A stretch of DNA of 13,508 bases, taken from an uncultured Eubacteriales bacterium. Lineage in GTDB: Bacteria > Bacillota > Clostridia > Oscillospirales > Butyricicoccaceae. The stretch covers positions 1-13,508 of the forward strand of contig CAKUAK010000005.1 of the NCBI GenBank assembly GCA_934636325.1, in the 5' to 3' direction. The stretch's first letter is position 1. Every line of letters starts with the position of its first letter. A model generated the notes under the pieces. That model saw nothing but the letters and a program-made list of their open reading frames with translations. It made no database searches and had not been told where the DNA came from. Positions 1-7,466 of this stretch are shown here, one piece after another. A program made the translations under genes and the position numbers.

Positions 1-18
1 CCCCGCACGGGGCGCGAC
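1..18 (-). CRISPR. Leader-proximal end of a type I-C CRISPR array (first repeat, partial)
   Basis: Read on the minus strand, these bases give GTCGCGCCCCGTGCGGGG. This is the 5' half of the type I-C repeat family, which begins GTCGC, has a C/G-rich stem-loop and ends in GTGGATTGAAAT/C (family knowledge). The stem arms are visible as CCCC (1-4) and GGGG (9-12) around a GCAC loop. The remaining part of the repeat and all spacers lie left of the window. The position fits an array transcribed leftward, downstream of cas7. Only half a repeat is visible, so repetition cannot be confirmed here. Confidence 0.72.
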
Positions 19-154
19 AGCAAAAATGCACAATTATGCAGTGCATTTTTGCACACATTTCACAATGCATCTCTCATCAGGTCCGTCAAAGCCCGATAAA
101 ACCTGCTGTTCGGCCAAAAACCGGTCATGTCGAGCCGCGCCTGATGATCCCTCC
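19..154 (-). promoter_or_regulatory. CRISPR leader
   Basis: This non-coding stretch lies between the cas7 end and the first repeat. It becomes A/T-rich next to the repeat, as leaders do. Leaders carry the pre-crRNA promoter and the docking sequence for Cas1-Cas2 integration at the first repeat. A possible -10 (CATAAT on the minus strand, 33-38) and a TTGACG hexamer farther upstream are present but not well spaced, so I do not call a promoter. The right boundary is an estimate, set at the hairpin that follows cas7. Confidence 0.55.
20..52. repeat. Perfect 12-bp inverted repeat abutting the first CRISPR repeat
   Basis: GCAAAAATGCAC (20-31) and GTGCATTTTTGC (41-52) are exact reverse complements separated by 9 bases. 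The element ends one base from the repeat boundary, where the integrase cuts. It could be a protein-binding palindrome or a cruciform that marks the integration site. It could also be a stem-loop at the 5' end of pre-crRNA if transcription starts upstream of it. The role is inferred; the symmetry is directly visible. Confidence 0.8.
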
Positions 155-201
155 GGGTGCGAAGCATGACGTCAAATCATGATCGCTTTGGCTTCGCACC
201 C
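155..201 (-). other. Stem-loop just downstream of cas7
   Basis: GGGTGCGAAGC (155-165) and GCTTCGCACCC (191-201) are perfect 11-base complements with a 25-base loop. The structure begins 8 bases after the cas7 stop codon. It lacks a T-run on the minus strand, so it is a poor intrinsic terminator. It may protect the 3' end of cas mRNA or attenuate read-through into the leader and array. The loop holds two small palindromes, TGACGTCA (167-174) and ATCATGAT (176-183). Confidence 0.55.
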
Positions 202-208
202 ATAGCGC

Positions 209-1057
209 TTACATTCCCTCTATGACCTCTGGTGTAAGACCGGGCAGCTCTTCAAGCTCTATGACATAATCATCGACACTTGCAGGTATGGCGTCCGGGT
301 CTTTCTGTGTGATCTTTACCGACCTGTGAACTTTGGCCGAGGAATACTGCCCATCCTTGCGGTTATGCTTCCACCAATAAATCTTTACAACCTCCATAGA
401 ACCCTCGGGTCTGGCCGCCGATGCATCATTGACAAACAGTGTGCGCAGGCACTCTTTTACCGTTTCGGCATCCTCTTCGGAAAAGCCTGTTTTTTCGGCC
501 AGCTGAACATTGATAGCCCCCTTGAGCTCATACAGACCAAACCGGACAAAGCACTTGGTCCCCATTGTATCGGAAGACTTTCCGTCCTTGGATTCGCCGT
601 TGACGCTCTTAGTGATATGCATCTCTTCTATCTCGATCGGAGAGACGCTTACAGCCTGATGCACGGACACCGGCCCGCGAACACCGATCGACACACCCTC
701 ACCCTTTTTGTCACTTTTGAAAGCAAAGAGCTGACCGAAGGAACGAACGTCGAGCCACTTTTCGCATGCGATTTTGGCATACTCGTCGCTGTTTTTTATG
801 CCCTTTAGATTAGCCGATGCACGCTCGCTGAGGCTTTTAAAGCCGTCGTCGCATCTGTCATCCGACTGAACAAAAATGCTGTGGCCCAGGTCCTGCATGC
901 GATTGCGTATCTTGCGCTTGATGCAGACGTCGGATATCTCTCCGAAGTCATCGTTGTTGGCGCGGGGGCGGTTGCCGTTCAGGGGGTCGCCGTTGCTGTT
1001 GGCGTTTGTCACCGAGATCAGCGCGACAAAGTCGATCTTGTTCTGTAATGTGCTCAT
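209..1057 (-). CDS. cas7: Cas7c (Csd2), type I-C Cascade backbone subunit
   Basis: Cas7 forms the helical backbone of the type I-C surveillance complex, with several copies binding the spacer part of crRNA and the target strand. The 282-residue length is usual for the Csd2 family. The N-terminus carries the family signature around residues 15-30 (SVTNANSNGDPLNGNRPR), part of the RRM-like fold. The start is an ATG with AGGAGGAG (1066-1073) 8 bases upstream, inside the end of cas8c, and only 2 bases separate the cas8c stop from it. It is the last gene of the operon, followed by a stem-loop and the CRISPR leader. In most type I-C loci cas4 would follow here. The assignment is firm. Confidence 0.96.
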   Translation of the reverse strand: MSTLQNKIDFVALISVTNANSNGDPLNGNRPRANNDDFGEISDVCIKRKIRNRMQDLGHSIFVQSDDRCDDGFKSLSERASANLKGIKNSDEYAKIACEKWLDVRSFGQLFAFKSDKKGEGVSIGVRGPVSVHQAVSVSPIEIEEMHITKSVNGESKDGKSSDTMGTKCFVRFGLYELKGAINVQLAEKTGFSEEDAETVKECLRTLFVNDASAARPEGSMEVVKIYWWKHNRKDGQYSSAKVHRSVKITQKDPDAIPASVDDYVIELEELPGLTPEVIEGM

Positions 1058-1059
1058 AA

Positions 1060-1476
1060 CTATTTCTCCTCCTGGTCGTTTATATTCTCATTATCTTTTT
1101 TCTCGTAAAAAGACTCACGCTGAAGGTAATACCCAATGATGTATGTGTCATCCAGAGGCTTGTCCAGCCACTTTTTATACGGAGCATCGGTACTTGCGGC
1201 TTTATACGAATCATCTATTTTTCCCCATATTTCGCCCATAAGGCTTTTGTAGTAATCCTTCAAGCCATTAGAAATTCCCCTGAAATAGGGCTGTATTTTG
1301 CCATCAAGAATAGTGACTGTATAAAGTGGGCGCCTGCAATATTCTCCGCGGTAGCGTTCGGCGTTGGTCTCTCTTTTTTCACTATTATCATAGGTATCGC
1401 GTTCGATCTTCTCCATGACGGCAAGCAGCCGTCCGAACTGATAGCTCCTGTCCATTTTATCCTTGTCCAGCGACAT
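1060..1476 (-). CDS. cas11c: Cas11c, small subunit from an internal start inside cas8c
   Basis: In type I-C systems the small subunit Cas11c is known to be translated from an internal site in the 3' part of cas8c, and multiple copies line the belly of Cascade. Here codon 487 of cas8c is an ATG (1474-1476). It is preceded by AAGGAGG (1485-1491) with an 8-base gap, a better ribosome binding site than some of the full-length genes have. The product would be 138 residues starting MSLDKDKMDRSY, helical and highly charged, ending at the cas8c stop. Size and location match characterised Cas11c proteins. Translation is inferred from the site, not shown. Confidence 0.8.
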   Translation of the reverse strand: MSLDKDKMDRSYQFGRLLAVMEKIERDTYDNSEKRETNAERYRGEYCRRPLYTVTILDGKIQPYFRGISNGLKDYYKSLMGEIWGKIDDSYKAASTDAPYKKWLDKPLDDTYIIGYYLQRESFYEKKDNENINDQEEK

Positions 1477-2934
1477 TTCAAGATCCTCCTTTTTATGATC
1501 GTAATAATATTTTTTGATAACGGCGCAGGCTGTCCTGAGGATATTCTCATATGTCTTTTTTTCATATGACCGGGGCTTGGACGCACGTTCGACAAGGATG
1601 CGCTTTATATCCTCCGGGAAGGCTGCGCCATCTATACGGCATCGGAAAAGCCGCTGCATCTGCTGACCCATTATTCTATCGTCGGTCTCGAGTTCCCCTC
1701 CCCTTTCTGTGCCGAAAGCACAGTTGACTATATTCCAAAGAGAGGGCGATGTGACCGCATCGTACCTTTCAGTGATCTTGTTCCAGCCCCACCAGCAGCA
1801 GGTGCTGTCCCAATCGTATATCCGATCCCTGAAATCAGAGCCCTGGAGTTCGCGGTAATATGTCACGGCAAGACGTCCGGTGGTCGCCGCATCGAAGGCC
1901 GCCACAACGACATCATCGTTGTCGGGCAGCTGATCTCCAAAGCCATCCAGAGTTTTTTTCAGTTCCGCGCGATACCCGTTAAGATCGAGCCTGGCCCTTC
2001 CGGGCAAAGCGACCGGCCTGGTGGCCGATATTATGCGTTTGCCACGGGGGCTCCAGCACAGGAAGGTGCGTCCTTCATTATTTTCTCTGCTCGGAACCTC
2101 CGATGCCGCTTCATCATCGCTGCGTCCGGCCGACCCCTGCCCGATGATCACTCCCTGACTTGACGTCAGCCATCGCAGGGCGCAATGGGCCTTCTGCGAT
2201 GCCTCGTAGCCTATGGTAACGGCCTGACAATCATCAATGAACCTGCCCCTGAAGGTAAAATATGTTTTATCGTTAGACGATATCAGCTTGGCATTTCCGT
2301 TTTTGGCAACAATGCCCTTGGGATGCTGCACAGCCACCGGAACGATATCCCCGGTTATCATGCAGATATCGATCCCATCTCCGCTTTTGTCCCTTATACT
2401 GTCATACCAGTCTGTATAGGCCTGGAACAGCCGGCGGTCGACCCAACATTCGGCGATATCGCCGACCCCATTGACCACCCAACGGACAAGATCCTTTTCC
2501 GAAGGATGATCTATCCCGCATGACCCAAGATCATCTATGATCGTCCGCTTTTCGACATATGTAAGTATCGGCCGCAGCATTGGATGGGAAAACTCCGAGT
2601 CGGCCCATGCCCTGAGCTGGTCGGTGTAAAGCCCGAACCTCTTTTCATCCTTCCCCGAAAGATACCCTATCTGCTCGCACAGGGGATGCGCCACAGGTGA
2701 GCTTGTCCTTCCGGCCGACTCTTCGGTCACTGGTATGATGATCTTGGGTTCGCTTTTATCGACCTTTCTGGCGTCGATAAAGCCGCCGTCGCTGTCGAGC
2801 ATGATCTGTATCTTCGCTGTGGTAACGATATGCGATACCGGGGCAAGGGGCGGACGGTCGTTCTTATACACCCCGACGATCGAGCTGTTTTCCATAATGT
2901 CATAGGTCTCGACGGCCTTCTGCAAAAGTCCCAT
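1060..2934 (-). CDS. cas8c: Cas8c (Csd1), type I-C large subunit
   Basis: Cas8c is the large subunit that recognises the PAM in double-stranded DNA and recruits Cas3. The 624 residues match the Csd1 family in length. The N-terminal region (about residues 1-95, beginning MGLLQKAVETYD and continuing with an IQIMLDSDG segment) is typical of Csd1. The ATG shares one base with the cas5 stop (TAATG), indicating translational coupling. The C-terminal 138 residues can also be made separately as Cas11c from an internal start. The family is highly divergent between species, but order, length and N-terminus make the call secure. Confidence 0.95.
   Translation of the reverse strand: MGLLQKAVETYDIMENSSIVGVYKNDRPPLAPVSHIVTTAKIQIMLDSDGGFIDARKVDKSEPKIIIPVTEESAGRTSSPVAHPLCEQIGYLSGKDEKRFGLYTDQLRAWADSEFSHPMLRPILTYVEKRTIIDDLGSCGIDHPSEKDLVRWVVNGVGDIAECWVDRRLFQAYTDWYDSIRDKSGDGIDICMITGDIVPVAVQHPKGIVAKNGNAKLISSNDKTYFTFRGRFIDDCQAVTIGYEASQKAHCALRWLTSSQGVIIGQGSAGRSDDEAASEVPSRENNEGRTFLCWSPRGKRIISATRPVALPGRARLDLNGYRAELKKTLDGFGDQLPDNDDVVVAAFDAATTGRLAVTYYRELQGSDFRDRIYDWDSTCCWWGWNKITERYDAVTSPSLWNIVNCAFGTERGGELETDDRIMGQQMQRLFRCRIDGAAFPEDIKRILVERASKPRSYEKKTYENILRTACAVIKKYYYDHKKEDLEMSLDKDKMDRSYQFGRLLAVMEKIERDTYDNSEKRETNAERYRGEYCRRPLYTVTILDGKIQPYFRGISNGLKDYYKSLMGEIWGKIDDSYKAASTDAPYKKWLDKPLDDTYIIGYYLQRESFYEKKDNENINDQEEK
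1485..1491 (-). promoter_or_regulatory. Internal Shine-Dalgarno for Cas11c
   Basis: The minus strand reads AAGGAGG here, eight bases before the in-frame ATG at 1476. A full anti-16S match inside a coding region at this point decides the Cas11c start. It encodes Lys-Glu-Asp within Cas8c. Confidence 0.8.
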
Positions 2935-3668
2935 TAAAACACCTCCCCAAACTCCTTAAGGCCCGAAAAGTTATTTTCCGCTTCCCCGAAGGGCTTTATA
3001 CCCATCTCTTTTACCGTTTTGTGCAGCGGGCAATCCTCGGGACGCAGGAACTCGATAATCCCGTTTTTCATGACCGGATACCAGAAGTTGATCGTCATAT
3101 GACCTTTGGTCTCCTCCGACCACGCCTCGTCGGCATATGTTATGCCGTGATACATAAGGCCGAAGGCCAGCTCCGGGGTGTCCTCATAGACGCTCCTGCC
3201 CTCGTCGAAAACACAGGGCTCGACATATCCCTGGCACTCTCTTGTGCCGAGAAAAATATCCCTTCGGCCGCCCCTTTCGATCATGCGTTTTGCGATATTG
3301 TGATGCTTGTTCTCGTCGCGGTCAGCGGCCAGCTCGGGCCGATTGTCATTCCATTCAAAATGTGCCTGCACATCGTAAACGCAGTCCTTCAGATAGGTGT
3401 AATACGACAGGTCATTGCCGCCGCCGAACTTGATCGGCCTCACCCCCTTGACCTCTGTCTGGATGCGGTTGACGATCCTGACCCTGTCGATATACCAGAC
3501 TATGGTCGGCTTCCAGTATACCGACGACAATATACCCTTGAGGGCCTCATAGGTCGGCACCTGATAGCTGCATTTCTCTCCCCCGATCCTCATAACAGGA
3601 TCGGAGAAGAGCCCATAGCTCCCGCTGACGCGAAACTCAACGATGTTCGGGTGCTTTGTTTTCATCAT
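2934..3668 (-). CDS. cas5: Cas5c (Cas5d), type I-C crRNA-processing endonuclease
   Basis: In type I-C, Cas5c replaces Cas6. It cuts the repeat hairpin to leave an 11-base 5' handle and stays bound to that handle in Cascade. The 244 residues are of usual length. The catalytic region is recognisable as NKHHNIAKRM (residues 120-129), with the Lys-His pair (121-122) corresponding to the Lys/His of characterised Cas5d enzymes. A tyrosine at residue 51 in SSVYWKP is a candidate for the third catalytic residue. The GTRECQGYV segment (141-149) is also conserved. The start is the first of two adjacent ATGs, with AAGGAGGT upstream inside cas3. No cas6 is present, which agrees with Cas5c being the processing enzyme. 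Confidence 0.95.
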   Translation of the reverse strand: MMKTKHPNIVEFRVSGSYGLFSDPVMRIGGEKCSYQVPTYEALKGILSSVYWKPTIVWYIDRVRIVNRIQTEVKGVRPIKFGGGNDLSYYTYLKDCVYDVQAHFEWNDNRPELAADRDENKHHNIAKRMIERGGRRDIFLGTRECQGYVEPCVFDEGRSVYEDTPELAFGLMYHGITYADEAWSEETKGHMTINFWYPVMKNGIIEFLRPEDCPLHKTVKEMGIKPFGEAENNFSGLKEFGEVF

Positions 3669-3676
3669 TTATCTTC

Positions 3677-6124
3677 TTATACCTCCTTAAACTCCAGAGA
3701 TCCCTGTTCCATTGTGAATCCCAATTCTTCATCGTAATATCCCTCCTGAAGCCCGAAGGCCCTGCCGCCCAACAGCGGTATCAATCCGCCCCGCTGTTCC
3801 AGCGCTTTTATCTGATAGTCGTAGAGCGGCACCGTATAGCGCGCCGCTTTCCGGATAAGCTCCGACGCATACCCGATGTCATAATCGGCATCAAGGCTGC
3901 AAAGCCTTTCGATGAGATCATTTTTCTCATGATTCTCATCAGGCGTGCCTTCGCCATTTGTTTTGGGTAAATTATATCCCGTGATAACGTCGACTGTGGC
4001 CCTGTCAAAAACGCTGAACCGCTCACCGGCCGTTTTAAAGGCCTGATGCATGTTATATTTTTCATTATCATTTTGGCGGAAGGCCATGTTATCCGACAGC
4101 ATCTCGAACAGGGTAGTGTCCCTCTGACCGACCTTGACAGGGCCATCCTGAACCGCGCTGTTCTGCCCCAGCATGCTTTTGTAAAGCATACTGTAATAGC
4201 TCTTTATGGCGCTGTCGGATGAAAGATCGCCGTCGAATCTGCCGGGAGATCTCTTAAAGTCGGCCAACAGCCGCAGCGTCGCTTCCTTACCGCGCCTTAT
4301 ATCGGGCAGACGGCCAAGATCTTCACCGAGAAGGGTGACGATATCGACCTCTGCGCCGCCGGGAAGCTCGCCGTTTCGATTGCCCCTCCCAGCCGTCTGA
4401 ATAACGCTGTCCATCCCGGCCGCCAGCCTTATCACCCACGCGAAGGATATGTCGACCCCGGCCTCTATGACCTGTGTCGAGACGCAGACGAGCTTGCCGC
4501 GCCATTTCGATTTGGGATCGAGCCTGGCCTTCAGTTCTTTTATGACATGATCTCTGTGTGCCATGCACATAGACGCCGAAAGATGGAACTTCTCATATTC
4601 TCCGTCGGGCAGCTTTTTGAATATGTCGGCCGCCTCGGCCTTGGTGTTGCAGACGATGAGCAGACTTCTCGCCTTATCTATTATCTGCCCCGCCATGAAT
4701 ACTATATCGTCGGCCGATCCGCTTCCGGCGTCAATTATCACCGTGCGCTTGAACACCTTCCATATATCGGGATCATAGGGCAGCAGCGGCCCGGCCTCTC
4801 CGGCGATCCTGTGGGCCGCGTTCTCTGTGTCGGGCTGTGTCGCCGAGCACAGCACCACCGTCGCCCCGCACACCGCCGAAAGGAAGCCTACCCCGACATT
4901 GAAAAGGCTGAGCAGATGTGTCGGGACGGTCTGGACCTCGTCTATTATCACTACGCTTTCACACAGGGAGTGGAACCGACGTATTGCGCCGGAACCTCCG
5001 TCAAACATGGTATTGAGCAGCTGGACCAACGTCGTAATGATGATCGGTGCATCCCATGTCTGCCTGAGCAGATCGGCCCGCTCCAGTTCCTCGGCCGGCG
5101 CGGCTTCATCCCAAATGATATTTGAATGGTGCTCGAGTATCATACCGTCATTGCCGACAGCATCTTTTATCGCCTTAGCATTCTGATCGAGTATCGACAG
5201 CAGAGGCACGGCGAATATCAGCCGCCGTTTTCCGTGGATCGCCGCGTGGGCCGCGGCATACCGCAGGGAGCTTAATGTCTTGCCTCCGCCGGTCGGCACA
5301 TTGAGGCGGTATACCCCGCCCGGCTTTTGGGCCGCCTCCCCGGCACGGCGTGATATCTCCCGCCGTGCCCTGTCGATCTCAAGCTTACATTCCATACCGT
5401 CTATCTTCTCATCGAGCTGCACCGAAAGCCTGTGCCACCCGTCATTATCCACATCACACTCGGGCTGGGTTTTGCCGGACATGAACTCGTATGTATCCCG
5501 GCGGTCGCCCTCTTCGACAGCGCTGAGCACAAGGCGCGCCAGCAGTCCTGCCCAGAAGTCGCACTCTCCGGCGGTATCTATATTGTCTGATACCGCCTTA
5601 AAGAACCTTTCTATCTCTCCCACGGCTGCGTCGAACATGGCGTCAAGCTCTTTGATATCGGCACACTCTCGCAGGAAATTATCTCGGGCTTCCTCATAGC
5701 AGATATCCTTTTTGGTCATGCGGTGCTCGAAACCATGCCCGCCGAGCGGGTCGCTCAGATCGAACTGGCCGTGATGCGATCCGCCGACCCAGGCCAATAT
5801 CTCGGCTGTCCATGCCCTGACCGATTCCGGCTTTCCCGGGCCCCAGTAGCGTTCGAGCAGGAATCGCACGCCGGCAAAGGTGTGATTGACCGACCCGCGC
5901 CGGACGTCCTTTCCCGCGGCGGCCGCCTCGAGGTATTCCATAAACCTCTCGCAGGCCTTGCCCATGTCATGCACCAGCGCGGCCAGCATCGCGCACATGC
6001 CCAGACCGACAGCCTCAAGGGCATCATATGCATATTTCGCCGACCTTCTGCAATGGTCGCGCAGCGACTGCTCATACCTCACACCGTCTCTGTATGTGAT
6101 GTGGGCCAAAAACTTTTTTCCCAT
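3677..6124 (-). CDS. cas3: Cas3, HD nuclease-helicase
   Basis: Cas3 is the effector recruited to Cascade R-loops; it nicks, unwinds and degrades target DNA. All parts are present in 815 residues. The N-terminal HD domain has H24, the HD pair at 52-53, H81 and HH at 117-118. The SF2 helicase has Walker A PTGGGKT (277-283), motif II DEVQ (395-398, a DEAH variant), motif III SAT (427-429), QVIEAGVDI (551-559) and motif VI QTAGRGNRNG (576-585). No catalytic residue looks lost, so the system should be interference-competent. It starts 9 bases after cas2 with a G-rich ribosome site, and cas5 begins 8 bases after its stop. Confidence 0.97.
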   Translation of the reverse strand: MGKKFLAHITYRDGVRYEQSLRDHCRRSAKYAYDALEAVGLGMCAMLAALVHDMGKACERFMEYLEAAAAGKDVRRGSVNHTFAGVRFLLERYWGPGKPESVRAWTAEILAWVGGSHHGQFDLSDPLGGHGFEHRMTKKDICYEEARDNFLRECADIKELDAMFDAAVGEIERFFKAVSDNIDTAGECDFWAGLLARLVLSAVEEGDRRDTYEFMSGKTQPECDVDNDGWHRLSVQLDEKIDGMECKLEIDRARREISRRAGEAAQKPGGVYRLNVPTGGGKTLSSLRYAAAHAAIHGKRRLIFAVPLLSILDQNAKAIKDAVGNDGMILEHHSNIIWDEAAPAEELERADLLRQTWDAPIIITTLVQLLNTMFDGGSGAIRRFHSLCESVVIIDEVQTVPTHLLSLFNVGVGFLSAVCGATVVLCSATQPDTENAAHRIAGEAGPLLPYDPDIWKVFKRTVIIDAGSGSADDIVFMAGQIIDKARSLLIVCNTKAEAADIFKKLPDGEYEKFHLSASMCMAHRDHVIKELKARLDPKSKWRGKLVCVSTQVIEAGVDISFAWVIRLAAGMDSVIQTAGRGNRNGELPGGAEVDIVTLLGEDLGRLPDIRRGKEATLRLLADFKRSPGRFDGDLSSDSAIKSYYSMLYKSMLGQNSAVQDGPVKVGQRDTTLFEMLSDNMAFRQNDNEKYNMHQAFKTAGERFSVFDRATVDVITGYNLPKTNGEGTPDENHEKNDLIERLCSLDADYDIGYASELIRKAARYTVPLYDYQIKALEQRGGLIPLLGGRAFGLQEGYYDEELGFTMEQGSLEFKEV

Positions 6125-6133
6125 ACTATCCCC

Positions 6134-6424
6134 CTACACTATCAGCGTATCCTCCGGCATATATGTCGCGCGGCAGCCGAAATGCTCTATCTTCTTTTCA
6201 TAATTTTTGCCGAGGTAATAGAACCGCAGACTGTCCTTTTCCATATCCATTATACCACACAGCCGGTTCTGAAGGCTGCGGCACTGGGCCGTATCGAGCA
6301 GACATTCAAATACCGAGTTCTGCACCCTTTGGCCGTAATTTACGCACTGGCGCGCGATCTGCCGGAGCCTTTTACGCCCGGCGGCGTCACCTGTATCAAC
6401 GTCATAGGTTATGACCACAAGCAC
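6134..6424 (-). CDS. cas2: Cas2, spacer-integration subunit
   Basis: Cas2 is the ferredoxin-fold dimer that bridges two Cas1 dimers during spacer integration. The reading frame is open farther upstream, but homology begins at VLVVITYDVDTGD with the conserved aspartate after the first strand. I therefore place the start at the GTG (6422-6424), giving 96 residues, normal for Cas2. An AGGAGG (6431-6436) lies 6 bases upstream and overlaps the cas1 stop codon. An ATG one base upstream is in the wrong frame. The C-terminus shows the usual final strand (ATYMPEDTLIV). Confidence 0.95.
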   Translation of the reverse strand: MLVVITYDVDTGDAAGRKRLRQIARQCVNYGQRVQNSVFECLLDTAQCRSLQNRLCGIMDMEKDSLRFYYLGKNYEKKIEHFGCRATYMPEDTLIV

Positions 6425-6434
6425 ATTTTTCCTC

Positions 6435-7466
6435 CTATTTCCCCAAAAACGGCGGGTATTCGTCGATATCCCCGCGCAGACACCGGGCCAGCAGCAGGCT
6501 CTGCACGTGAGGCACAAGGCCCCACGCTGCCTTCTCTTCGAGGAACGGATGGGTAATCTTTTCACCCTTGCGCTGCTGCCAGTGCTTTAAAAAGGTGCGC
6601 CGTCCGTTGGCGGAGAGCAGCACCGCTCCGCTCTCGCGGATATCGAAATCCGACGCCTTCATGATCCTGTTGTTGACCAGGGTGAGCACAAACCTGTCGG
6701 CAAAGCAGGGCCGCAGCTCCTCCATCAGATCGAGGGCCAGCGACTCTCTGCCCGCCCTGTCGGTGTGCATGAAACCGACATAGGGGTCGAGGCCCACACC
6801 GCTTAGAGCCGATGCGCAGTCATGGGCAAGCAGACTGTAGGCAAAGGACAGCATGGCATTGAAGGGGTCGAGAGGCGGGCGGCGCGAGCGGCCGTTAAAA
6901 TAAAAGGTCTCTTTCCCGCTTAATATCATTTCGTCCATAACGCCGAAATAGGCCGCCGCCCCGACCCCCTCGAGGCCGCGCAGGGTATCCTCCGATACTT
7001 CTTCGGCTATCTGGGGCAGCAAAGCCTGAAGCTGCCGCGACGCCGCGGCGAACCTCTCTTCATTTATCCTCATGGCGTGATCTCTCCGCGTGCGTTCGAC
7101 GCTCCATCTGGCGTTATATATCTTCCCGAAGATCATCATGCGGGCTATGCGGATGCGCCGAAAGATATCGTCGGCCGCGCGGTACTGGGTGCGGCGCAGC
7201 AGCACATTGCCGCCTGTCCCGCCCGATACCCGGGCAAGGAACCTTCCTCCCGGGGTAAAGAAGGTCAGCCCGATATTTCTCTCGGCGCACGCCCCCATAA
7301 GGGCCGGCGACGCCCCGGCATACGAGAAGGACACTATGCCTTGAAGGGTGTGCAGCGGATATCTCGCGGCCTCTTTGCCCTCGCATTTCACGACGACATT
7401 TTCACCGTCGAGGGTCAGATATGCGTTTTCGGTCGTAACATAAAGGGTATTATGGAGGTCTATCAT
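6435..7466 (-). CDS. cas1: Cas1, CRISPR integrase
   Basis: Cas1 is the metal-dependent integrase that inserts prespacers at the leader-repeat junction. The 343 residues have the expected two-domain layout: an N-terminal beta domain (about 1-85) and a helical catalytic domain. The metal-binding triad is visible as E166 (RGLEG), H234 (GFMHTDR) and E249 (LALDLMEELRP). The ATG overlaps the cas4 stop in an ATGA arrangement, so cas4 and cas1 are translationally coupled. This is common where Cas4 works with Cas1 in PAM selection. Confidence 0.97.
   Translation of the reverse strand: MIDLHNTLYVTTENAYLTLDGENVVVKCEGKEAARYPLHTLQGIVSFSYAGASPALMGACAERNIGLTFFTPGGRFLARVSGGTGGNVLLRRTQYRAADDIFRRIRIARMMIFGKIYNARWSVERTRRDHAMRINEERFAAASRQLQALLPQIAEEVSEDTLRGLEGVGAAAYFGVMDEMILSGKETFYFNGRSRRPPLDPFNAMLSFAYSLLAHDCASALSGVGLDPYVGFMHTDRAGRESLALDLMEELRPCFADRFVLTLVNNRIMKASDFDIRESGAVLLSANGRRTFLKHWQQRKGEKITHPFLEEKAAWGLVPHVQSLLLARCLRGDIDEYPPFLGK

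Noticed and set aside
69..95. TTGACG hexamer in the leader as the -35 of a pre-crRNA promoter
   Set aside because: No acceptable -10 at 16-18 bases; the only CATAAT lies too far downstream, so no promoter is called.
326..808. Long rightward open frame opposite cas7
   Set aside because: It lies wholly antisense to cas7, which has clear family homology; it has no ribosome site or recognisable domain.
5723..6556. 277-codon rightward open frame opposite cas3, cas2 and the end of cas1
   Set aside because: Antisense shadow of three confirmed cas genes; composition reflects G/C-rich complementary codons and no domain is recognisable.
6425..6565. Upstream extension of cas2 to the first ATG of the open frame
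   Set aside because: The extra 47 residues overlap cas1 and have no Cas2 homology; the GTG with AGGAGG six bases upstream gives the normal 96-residue protein.
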